A stretch of DNA of 64,000 nucleotides from Anadara kagoshimensis. Its lineage: Eukaryota > Mollusca > Bivalvia > Arcoida > Arcidae. Both the position numbers and the translations under genes were made by a program. The stretch spans positions 51,994,700 to 52,058,699 of the forward strand of contig CM037871.1 in assembly GCA_021292105.1 (NCBI GenBank), in the 5' to 3' direction. Shown in pieces: positions 47,229-56,483 of this stretch. The notes below the pieces were generated by a model. That model made no database searches and had not been told where the DNA came from. It saw nothing but the letters and a program-made list of their open reading frames with translations. Position 1 is the first letter of the stretch. Each line of letters starts with the position of its first letter.

Positions 47229-47276
47229 TTTTATTAAAAGAAAACGAATTGCCAACTTGTCGACCTTTGTCAATTT

Positions 47277-47278
<2 letters not shown>

Positions 47279-47320
<42 letters not shown>
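47279..47320. repeat. (TG)n microsatellite
   Basis: About 21 TG units. Pairs of opposite-strand shadow frames here are artefacts. Confidence 0.95.
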
Positions 47321-47322
<2 letters not shown>

Positions 47323-47514
47323 AGCGTATTCTAGTAATATAAACAGGTCTGGAATACAACTATATAACGACATGAGAACCCTTGATAGTTAAGCAGTCAG
47401 GACGTCGGAACAATGGCAATTATAGCCGATATAACTGCAATTGATGTAGCAGGCAAAAATAATAATGCGCTTTACTACATGAAAAGTAGGAGGTTTGGCG
47501 CGTGTGGGACCCCT

Positions 47515-47680
47515 ATATGTAGTAACTACCACAAATGTAGTAACTTTTACAAATCTGAAATGTAATGAAAAAGTGTCACATATGTAGTATCGAACCACAA
47601 ATGTAGTAAGTTTGGTCACAAATGTAGTAAATGTTTTTCACAAATGTAGTAAAATTTTACCACAAATGCAACAACTAAAA
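47515..47680. repeat. Short CACAAATGTAGTAA repeat cluster
   Basis: Six to seven irregularly spaced copies of CACAAATGTAGTAA, ending at the border of the AACAAGAGGCCC element. Confidence 0.8.
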
Positions 47681-47707
47681 CAAGAGGCCCATGGGCCTTA
47701 ACGCTCA

Positions 47708-48780
47708 CCTGTGACCTTGACCTTTGAACCCATGAGCTTCATTCAAATACAAAATGATAATTAGGCCAATATTCTAATATACATCCCTATACAAAAAGTT
47801 TATAGTTTTTGAGATAAATAATCATTTCAGTACTTGTTTGTATCTGTGATCTTGACATTTGAACCCATGTCCTTCATTCATATATCAAAATGACCATTGT
47901 GCCAGTACCAACAATATTCTAATATACATGCCTACACAAAAAGTTAATAGTTTTCAATATAATTAACCATTAAGATATTTATTCGCATCTGTGACCTTGA
48001 CCTTTGAACCCAATACCTTCATTCATATATCAAAATGATCATTAGGATAATACCTAAATATTCTAATATACATGCTTATACAAAAAGTTTACAGTTTTTG
48101 AGATAAATAATCATTTCAGAACTTGTTTACATCTGTGACCTTGACCTTTGAACCCATAACCTTTATTCATATATCAAAATGGTTGTTAGGCTAATACCTA
48201 CAATATTCTAATATACATGCATATACAAAAAGTTAATAGTTTTCAAGATAATTAACCATTCAGGTATTCATTCGCATCTGTGACCTTGACCTTTGAACCC
48301 ATGACCTTCATTCATATATCAAAATGATCGTTAGGATAATACCTAAAATATTCTAATATACATGCCTATACAAAAAGTTTATAGTTTTTGAGATAAATAA
48401 TCATTTCAGTACTTGTTTACATCTGTGACCTTGACCTTTGAATTCATGACCTTTATTCATATATCACAATGACCATTGGGCCATTACCTACAATATTCTA
48501 ATATACATGCCTATACAAAAAGTCTATAGTTTTTGAGATAAATAATCATTTCAGTACTTGTTTACATCTGTGACCTTGACCTTTGAACTCATGACCTTTA
48601 TTCATATATCAAAATGACCATTGGGCCATTACCTACAATATTCTAATATACATGCCTATACAAAAAGTTCATAGTTTTGCAGATAATTAACTATTTTGGT
48701 AAACTTGTACATTTGTGACCTTGACCTTTGAACCCATGACCTTAATCGATATATCAAAATGATTGTCATGTCAATACCTA
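47708..48780. repeat. 144-bp tandem satellite with a nuclear-receptor-type motif per unit
   Basis: About seven units. The anchor GTGACCTTGACCTTTGAACC or close variants lies near 47711, 47849, 47991, 48135, 48280, 48425, 48570 and 48715, about 144 bp apart. Each intact anchor contains TGACCTTGA (complement TCAAGGTCA, an ERR/SF-1-type site) and TGACCTTT (complement AAAGGTCA, an NGFI-B-type site). Confidence 0.92.
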
Positions 48781-48862
48781 CACTTAACCAAAAATCCTAC
48801 GTCATTATCACCAGAAATGTTTAAAAAATAGCATTTTTTATCAAAGGTCAAAAACTGGGACA

Positions 48863-48887
48863 TGACCTTGACCTTTGACCTTGACAT
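48863..48887. promoter_or_regulatory. Cluster of four TGACCT-type half-sites (DR0 + DR1)
   Basis: TGACCT at 48863-48868, 48869-48874 and 48876-48881, then TGACAT. The second and third are separated by one base, which makes a perfect DR1. Motif match only; it lies in repeat DNA. Confidence 0.55.
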
Positions 48888-49584
48888 CAATCGGAAGAAA
48901 ATCGCAAGACAAGATCAACAGTGAAAACTCCATACAATTATCTTCAGCCATTATGAAGTTATAACAATAAATGTCTCATTTTAAAAATTACATAATTTTA
49001 CGCAAAAAACGCGTAACCTATTTTTCGTCCAATTTTCACGAAAAACACAATTTTAATGTATCTAGGTATCCTGAATCCAAAAATCTAATCAAAATTTGCC
49101 TGCACCTTTTGGTTTCAGAGAAGAAGATTTTTTTGTATTTTGGCTATTTATAGTAACGGCAGCCATATTGTTGGGCGTGGTCAAACCCCGAACACAATTT
49201 TGAAAGCCTGTTACCCAGGCATAATAATCACCAGGTTTCATCAAATTTGGCTCAGTAGTTTTGGAGGAGAAGATTAAAATGTAAAGTTTATGCACGACGC
49301 ACGACACACGACGGACGACGGACGGTGATAGATAGCAATATGATAAAGTGTAATTTTTTTCACATTGGTAATATCTCGGCTATTCATGGTTCATGTATAT
49401 GTGAACAGTCATTTTCAGCTGTGACAAGGCTACTACAAGGGAGTTCCGAGATGAATTTCACGTCCCTAGGATATTTATTAGTCGCCTCTTCAAAGATATA
49501 ATTTTTTGATTTGTTATTGGTTTCCCCCGCCCCATCTTCGATGGGTTGAATTTTATTTATATGTTTAATAATGTACTTTCTGTC

Positions 49585-49775
49585 ACGGAAGATAATTTCC
49601 GTGTGTGAGGGATCACTGGTTCGAACCCCGGCAGGATCTGACCAAGACTTCTTGAAAATGATATTGTGAAATGAAAGCCATTGGGGTAATTTGGATAAGA
49701 CCTTACAACCGATGCCCCATGTCGACGCAGATGTTACACGATAAAGTGCACTCCTTAACCCTAAATTTCAATTTC
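49585..49775 (+). mobile_element. SINE fragment with tRNA-type B box
   Basis: GGTTCGAACCCCGGCAGGAT matches a B box. The following body holds CAGATGTTACACGATAAAGT and CACTCCTTAACCCTAAATTT, like oyster-type SINE cores (CAGATGTxxCACGATAAAG). The 3' end is not defined. Confidence 0.55.
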
Positions 49776-49839
49776 CAAACAGGAAACATCTCTCATCTAT
49801 ATATGTTTAAATTCTTTTGCTAATAAAATTTATGAAATG

Positions 49840-49995
49840 TAATGTGTAATATAATGCATTACTTTAGTAAAGTAATTGTAATATAATGCATTACTTTCCA
49901 AAATGCAAGTAATTGTAATTGTAATATAATGCTAGTTTTGCCAAAGTAATTGTAATGTAATGCATTACATGTACATTGCAATGTAATTCGCCCCA
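49840..49995. repeat. TAATGCATTACTTT-type repeat
   Basis: Four repeats of GTAATTGTAATATAATGCAT with TACTTT. Probably subterminal repeats of a decayed DNA transposon. Confidence 0.55.
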
Positions 49996-50722
49996 TGTCT
50001 GACATATAGGGTCTCACAGCCCGCCATACACCGGTTAACCACACCACCCCTTTATATCGAATGTAGGTCCAAGTCGTACCATGATGGCAACGGGCCTTAA
50101 ATTTTTATTGTATTGTCTATTGTTGTTGGTGGGTTTTTTTCGGGGGGGGGGGGAAGCTTTTGGTTACTGGCATTTGTCCAGTTCCACAATTTTTAGATAT
50201 CTTTAACACCAATTAAATATTTGTGTTTCCTCTCTTGAACATACACCTACTACCATACTACGCATTTGAGCAGGAGATACTACTCCCGGAGCACCTGATC
50301 TCACTTCCATGTCTGTCTGGAGATCCGCGCTTCTTTTCTTACACATATTTGCAAGCTATTTAGTTTCGCGAGAAAGGAATACACATTGGTATTGTTTGTA
50401 TGGATTTATGTGTTCAATTGCCAAACTTATATATATATTCCATCTTGAAATTTGAACTAAATCGGACAACACATAAGACTAAAACGGCTGATTATGCGTT
50501 TATAGTAACGGCGGGTATCTTGGATATGGCGCGGGAACGCCAACAAAACTTTTAATCTTTACAAACCATGGGCCTTTCACACCAAAGGACTACGTATGAT
50601 AAGGGGGTTAAAATGGCCCACTTCATAGAATCTTTATTTTTAGCATATTATTACATCAAGGTCTACTCTAAATGAAAATGGTAACATTTTACCTGTCCAA
50701 CTGACCTTGACCTCTAACCTAG

Positions 50723-50735
50723 GGGTCAAAGGTCA
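50723..50735 (+). promoter_or_regulatory. Perfect DR1 motif GGGTCAAAGGTCA
   Basis: Two AGGTCA-type half-sites spaced by one base, the HNF4/RXR/PPAR-type consensus. It lies in the left arm of the 2.35-kb inverted-repeat element, preceded by an inverted TGACCTTGACC. Confidence 0.5.
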
Positions 50736-52779
50736 ACATATTTCTAGTCTATATACCATTACCAAGCTTGAAAATACACATGTTATTTAAAAGGTATGGT
50801 CTTAGTGACATGTGTTTGGTTGTAAACCGAATGGAATTTAATTGTTTTATTAGTCACTTGTGTTTTTCTGCACATTTTGACCTGTTTTGAGAAATTGTAG
50901 TATGCTAATTTGCATAACATGATTTTTGTTACATGTTTTCTTGATATAAAAGACATTGACGGTCATTGAACTGCAAAATATGACGTGTAATTGCATCAAG
51001 CGGTAACAAAATAAAGTCGCCATTGAAAATGAAAACACACTGAGAACTTTGACAAAATCTGGATCACAAAATCTGGATTTGGTAACAAACAAGGGGAGAT
51101 AATTAATCAAGAATTTTGTTAGATTTCATAAAATAGTCTTCCTGTGACATGTAGTGTGCCATTTTATTGAAAATAAAGCTATAAAGTTTTCTCAGAATAT
51201 GGCTTATATATCATTTCTATATAGAATATTGCAAAAATAAATATTCAGAACACATTAATGTACAATGCTGTTGTTTTATCAGCACCACAACAGACTAGAA
51301 TTATAGCTAAAAATCCGGGTTTTAATCCTTATTTTGCCATTGTTCAATTTAAAATAATTAATAAAAGGTAGGAAACTTGTGAGGGAAACATTGTTAAAAC
51401 ATGATATGCCTTACAATACCTTTTAGGGTTCCAATTGTGCATACAATTTGTGGAAAAACATCTAATTTTCTATATCTTTTCAAAAATTAGATATGGGTTC
51501 AAGCTTTAACCAACATAATTTAGGCCCAAATCAAAAGGATATGTATATGAAAATTTTTGTGCAAAAATTCACAGTGGTTAATGCATGAACCGGGGTCGAA
51601 CTTTCCAATTTAAAACAACCTACTTGTAAATTTCACAAAGGGAGATAATTCTGTCAGATGGTACATATTAGATAGATCACATGTATACAGTAAAAGTTAA
51701 TTTAATTATTACTGTTACAAATATTATACAATATTTTACTTATTTCTGTCTTTTTAAATGTGTGTACTGATAAAATAATTGTGCACTTTTAAGTTTGAAA
51801 TTGACAGCATGTCAATTTCATTTTGACACTTCCTCTGCAGGTGTTCATATATTGATTTTTTTTATAGAATGGTGAAAATCAAGCTAAACAACATTCGTCA
51901 ACCCCACCCCCAAATCTTTATTGCATCCTGACATACATTTCACTAGCATTTAGAATAATCCAAAATATCAGTATTTGTCCTCACTTTCAACCTACTAATG
52001 GGTATAGATGCTGTGTTAAAAAAGATGTCTAAAATCTAAAACAAGGAGATTTAGTACAAATAACAAGGCATTCTGCAGGTTCTTTCAGCAAAATATTGAG
52101 AAACAATTTACTAGGAATGACTTTATCTGTAACTGATGCAGAATTTAATTTATTATGAAAAAAGAACAAACAAATTCAATCAAGAGGCAGATGAGAGTAA
52201 CGACAAAACATCATTTCCTAAAGGTAGCCCAAATAGCATAAGGCTTCCCATATTCTGCAGATTTGGGAGTAATACAGAATGTATATTTTGCAACAGAGAG
52301 TCTAGAAAATTGGTGTTTGTTTTAAGTGAAAAGAAAAAATCTGGTAAAATGTGTTACAAAGGTAGTAACATGATTTCTTGATTAGTATTGGTGTTCTGTT
52401 TACACTGAATGAGTTATCCCCCTTTCCGTAATTATCATTAGTTCACAAGTCTTCTTATTAAATGGTGCTAATTTTGTTTCATCATAATTGATTTATATTA
52501 TCAATTTCACATTTCTAACTCAAATTCCAATAGAGACGTGTCATATTTACTAAACAACTAAAATATTATGTAGTCATGTAACATTTTTTCACTCTTTATT
52601 TTAAAAATCCAGAAAAAAAAACCAGTTGAGATCAATTTTTCGGCAAGACATTTCTTATTTTTCATACACATGCTTTTATTTTAACTGGAAAATAATGTTA
52701 CACATCATAAATCACTGCAAAAATGAATTAAAATGCATAAATACACAGGAAACAACTGAAAATAGTCGATTGACCCTTA

Positions 52780-52792
52780 TGACCTTTGACCC
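52780..52792 (-). promoter_or_regulatory. Perfect DR1 motif (complement), right arm
   Basis: TGACCTTTGACCC is the inverted counterpart of 50723-50735. Further TCAAGGTCA and GAGGTCA words follow within 50 bp. Confidence 0.5.
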
Positions 52793-53149
52793 CCAATTCA
52801 AGGTCATTATAGAGGTCACACAGGTTAATGACCTCTATTTTCAAATATGTCATATATTCATGTATTAATATACCAAAAATTGTATTTCTGCTACAAGGGC
52901 CATTTTGACCCCCTTATCATACGTAGTCCTTTGGTTCAAATTGGCCCAGTGGTTTCATTCTAAATAACATGGTTTACGGTCAGGATATATATGGTATAGG
53001 TGCTACATATCGCAAAGATAGGTGTTTTCCCAAAATGTCCCCCCTTGTAACCCCCTCCTCCTCACCCCGACACCCTAGGCTGCTAACCACATTTTGAAAC
53101 TGGTTTTCACATTCAGCGACATACAAATGCTAAACCTGCTATTAGTTAT

Positions 53150-53518
53150 GTTGGTTAAAACTTGTGTTGGCTGTTGTAGATTATTCAATCACAAATGAAA
53201 ATATGCGTTGAACGAAGTGAAATAAATTTAAATGTACCTCATTTGACGCAGTCTGATTTTTTTTTTCAATTCGCGTTGAACTTGTCCCGCATTCAACAGT
53301 TTGAAAAAAATTCAAAGTGCGTATTTTTTTCAAAGTGGGTCGAATTTTATATGTACCTCATTAACGCACTTTGAAGTATTTTTCAAAGTGCGTTGAGCTG
53401 AACCATTTTTTAACGCACTTTGAAAATTTTTTTCAAAGTGCGTTGAGCTTGTCCCGAATTTAACGCGATTTGAAAATTTTTTTCAAAGTGCGTAATTTTT
53501 TCAAAGTGGGTTGCTACA
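53150..53518. repeat. Right terminal inverted repeat of the 6.68-kb element
   Basis: Longer than the left arm by one or more additional TTTCAAAGTGCG units and an internal copy with ATGTACCTCATT. The outer ~150 bp mirror 46839-46990. Confidence 0.85.
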
Positions 53519-53714
53519 AAGCACCAACAAATGCCAATACAAGATTTCTTGTGGTACATTATTAGTTCCTAAGTTTCCATAAGGTAAAAAGATGATAAAT
53601 CCAGAATTTAAAGATGATGAAAGAAATTGCAGTTAAATTCCCATGGTACTGTAGGACACGTTACTGTACAATTGCTGAAAAAACTAGAAAAATGCTTCCA
53701 AATTTCATCAAAGA

Positions 53715-55355
53715 TTATGTTGTATGTTGGTGATCCAGTTATGGGAGTAGGGCCTATGGAACAATGTTGTATGTTGGTGATCCAGTTATGGGAGTAGGGC
53801 CTATAGAACAATGTTGTATGTTGGTGATCCAGTAATGGGAGTAGGGCCTGTGGAACAATGTTGTATGTTGGTGATCCAGTAATGGGAGTAGGGCCTGTGG
53901 AACAATGTTGTATGTTGGTGATCCAGTAATGGGAGTAGGGCCTGTGGAACAATGTTGTATGTTGGTGATCCAGTAATGGGAGTAGGGCCTGTGGAACAAT
54001 GTTGTATGTTGGTGATCCAGTAAAGGGAGTAGGGCCTGTGGAACAATGTTGTATGTTGGTGATCCAGTAATGGGAGTAGGGCCTGTGGAACAATGTTGTA
54101 TGTTGGTGATCCAGTTATGGGAGTAGGGCCTGTGGAACAATGTTGTATGTTGGTGATCCAGTAATGGGAGTAGGGCCTGTGGAACAATGTTGTATGTTGG
54201 TGATCCAGTAATGGGAGTAGGGCCTGTGGAACAATGTTGTATGTTGGTGATCCAGTAATGGGAGTAGGGCCTGTGGAACAATGTTGTATGTTGGTGATCC
54301 AGTAATGGGAGTAGGGCCTATGGAACAATGTTGTATGTTGGTGATCCAGTAATGGGAGTAGGACCTGTGGAACAATGTTGTATGTTGGTGATCCAGTAAT
54401 GGGAGTAGGGCCTGTGGAACAATGTTGTATGTTGGTGATCCAGTAAAGGGAGTAGGGCCTGTGGAACAATGTTGTATGTTGGTGATCCAGTAATGGGAGT
54501 AGGGCCTGTGTATGTTGGTGATCCAGTAATGGGAGTAGGGCCTATGGAACAATGTTGTATGTTGGTGATCCAGTAATGGGAGTAGGGCCTGTGGAACAAT
54601 GTTGTATGTTGGTGATCCAGTTATGGGAGTAGGACCTGTGGAACAATGTTGTATGTTGGTGATCCAGTAATGGGAGTAGGGCCTGTGGAACAATGTTGTA
54701 TGTTGGTGATCCAGTAATGGGAGTAGGGCCTGTGGAACAATGTTGTATGTTGGTGATCCAGTAATGGGAGTAGGGCCTGTGGAACAATGTTGTATGTTGG
54801 TGATCCAGTAATGGGAGTAGGGCCTGTGGAACAATGTTGTATGTTGGTGATCCAGTAAAGGGAGTAGGGCCTGTGGAACAATGTTGTATGTTGGTGATCC
54901 AGTAATGGGAGTAGGGCCTGTGGAACAATGTTGTATGTTGGTGATCCAGTAATGGGAGTAGGGCCTATGGAACAATGTTGTATGTTGGTGATCCAGTAAT
55001 GGGAGTAGGGCCTGTGGAACAATGTTGTATGTTGGTGATCCAGTAATGGGAGTAGGGCCTGTGGAACAATGTTGTATGTTGGTGGTCCAGTAATGGGAGT
55101 AGGGCCTGTGGAACAATGTTGTATGTTGGTGATCCAGTAATGGGAGTAGGGCCTGTGGAACAATGTCGTATGTTGGTGATCCAGTAATGGGAGTAGGGCC
55201 TGTGGAACAATGTTGTATGTTGGTGATCCAGTAATGGAAATAGGGCCTGTGGAACAATGTTGTATGTTGGTGATCCAGTTATGGGAGTAGGGTCTATGGA
55301 ACAATGTTGTATGTTGGTGATCCAGTTATGGGAGTAGGGCCTATGGAACAAAGCC
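53715..55355. repeat. 47-bp minisatellite, ~35 units
   Basis: The unit reads TGTTGTATGTTGGTGATCCA plus GTAATGGGAGTAGGGCCTGT and GGAACAA. Units are 95% or more alike, with recurrent single-base variants (GTTATGGG, GTAAAGGG, GCCTATGG). One short unit near 54505-54515 lacks GGAACAATGT. Because 47 is not a multiple of 3 and the minus strand of the unit has no stops in any phase, long minus-strand frames up to 380 codons arise. They are not genes. Confidence 0.97.
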
Positions 55356-55599
55356 CCACCTGCCACCTAGGTTTTAATTTTGCTCCTGGCTGATCCTAAT
55401 GTTAGAAAGTTTGTCAGTTTGTTTGCCAGACCTTCTTGGGTTTTTTTTTATCTTATAAGAATTCCCCATTGACTACATGTACTTCAAAGAGCCATAACTC
55501 AAGAAATATTGGCAAACCTAATCAGGTTTATTAGTTGTAAATACATATAAACTTCTGATGAATTATAGAATTACTCTGGACAGGAATTTATTACATGTA

Positions 55600-55778
55600 C
55601 AGTGAAACCTGTCTATAAAGGCCACCCAAGGGAACCAGTTAAAGTAACCTTTATGGGCAGGTGGCCTTTATATACAGGTTCATATAATATGAATAAAGAA
55701 CAATTGGGATACAATGCTACTGGCCTTTATAAACAGGTGGCCCTTATATAGAGGTGACCTTTAAGGCAGGTTAGACTG
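55600..55778. mobile_element. 179-bp MITE, pogo/Tigger-like ends, TA duplication
   Basis: CAGTGAAACCTGTCTATAAA (55600) and an imperfect inverted match ending GGTTAGACTG (55778), with TA at 55598-55599 and 55779-55780. The internal repeated phrase GGCCTTTATAxACAGGT is typical of CAGTxxAACCT MITEs. Confidence 0.85.
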
Positions 55779-55979
55779 TACTAAAAACTTCAAATGGCTG
55801 TAGCTCCAAAGAGAATTGACAAACATATTCAGGTAAATAATATGCACATGTATTTCTCAACATTGTGATTCATAATATAGTTTAGAATAATTCTCTGGAC
55901 AAGAAGTGGGATTAACGACAAAAGAATGGACTGAACTTCAATCTAATACCCTCCCCTTCTTTAAAAGGCAGGGAATAAT

Positions 55980-56215
55980 AAACCAAAACTGGCCTCCAAA
56001 GTCAAGGGTCGTGGGTTCACACCTCACTCAGGAGTAGGAAATTTTCTGAGATGATTTTCATCACCTGCCCATACTAGAGCTGTAAAAACCTCATACCAGA
56101 ATAGTCTTTCAGATGAGACTCAGAATCGAGGTCCTGTCTCTCAGTGCACCCTAAAGACACCCCAGTAGAGTTCGAAAAAGAGTAGGCCACCTGTGGTCAG
56201 TATAGAGGATGCTTA
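55980..56215 (+). mobile_element. SINE-like remnant
   Basis: B-box-like GGGTTCACACC near 56010, then CAGATGAGACTCAGAATCGA with GGTCCTGTCTCTCAGTGCAC and GTTCGAAAAAGAGTAGGCCA, a string of words known from molluscan SINE cores. Confidence 0.5.
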
Positions 56216-56306
56216 CAACTAGAAGCGAATGAAACAGACTGAGCAAGAAAATAAGCAAGAAAACAGTGAATCTTTATAAATAAAACACAAAACAAAGATA
56301 TTAATT

Positions 56307-56483
56307 TTATCTGACTTTAGATGATTTTAATTTATTTTTCCACTGTCTAATTATCCTGTTGATTGTCTCTATAATGGCTGATGGATTTCTATATATCATA
56401 TGTCTATCTGCATTGTTGATAAATATATGTTTAGCAGTGGGGTAATACTTTGTTATCAAATTCCTCTCTGATTTAGCCCAAGC
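56307..56483 (-). CDS. Hydrolase last exon with catalytic His and stop
   Basis: 58 codons plus stop: AWAKSERNLITKYYPTAKHI FINNADRHMIYRNP... ending SSKVR. ADRHMIYRNP is the typical catalytic-His turn before the last helix. The acceptor is TTTTTTTAG. Confidence 0.88.
   Translation of the reverse strand, partial: AWAKSERNLITKYYPTAKHIFINNADRHMIYRNPSAIIETINRIIRQWKNKLKSSKVR

Larger units (their letters stand above)
47685..49335. mobile_element. AACAAGAGGCCC-type bivalve repeat with internal 144-bp satellite
   Basis: Left end AACAAGAGGCCCATGGGCCT with ACGCTCACCTG. The inner right part has GGTTTCATCAAATTTGGCTC and GCACGACxCACGAC, GACGGACGACGGAC, both typical of this repeat family in bivalves. The right terminus after 49335 is not preserved. 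It is nested in the 6.68-kb element. Confidence 0.75.
50581..52935. mobile_element. 2.35-kb inverted-repeat element nested in the 6.68-kb element
   Basis: Text around ACCAAAGGACTACGTATGAT then AAGGGGGT (50581-50619) returns inverted at 52897-52935 with about one mismatch in 39. Further in, the arms diverge but keep one perfect DR1 each. No target duplication was recognised. An 81-residue plus-strand frame at 52136-52381 has a CxxC-type cysteine cluster but no recognised domain. Confidence 0.7.
46839..53518. mobile_element. 6.68-kb TIR element, TG...CA ends, 6-bp target duplication AAGCAC
   Basis: The left end starts TGTAACAACCCACTTTGAAA (46839) and the right end finishes with the complement of TGTAGCAACCCACTTTGAAA (53518). 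AAGCAC flanks both sides exactly (46833-46838 and 53519-53524). The first ~150 bp of each arm match nearly base for base, including GTTAAATTCGGGACAAGCTC and AAAAATGGTTCAGCTCAACG. Arms consist of repeated ACGCACTTTGAAAAAAxTTT units. No intact transposase or integrase was found, and the interior carries nested repeats. TGTxR ends recall Ginger-type elements, but those make 4-bp duplications; 6 bp also fits Polinton-type integrases. The class is left open. Confidence 0.85.

Noticed and set aside
52136..52381. 81-residue plus-strand frame with cysteines as a zinc-finger gene
   Set aside because: The cysteine spacing (FCRFGSNTECIFC) matches no family I recognise, and it is inside a nested repeat.
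53608..55366. Long minus-strand frames (up to 380 codons) repeating FHRPYSHYWITNIQHC
   Set aside because: They follow from a 47-bp tandem repeat with no stop codon in any phase of one strand. No domain, start context or splice support.
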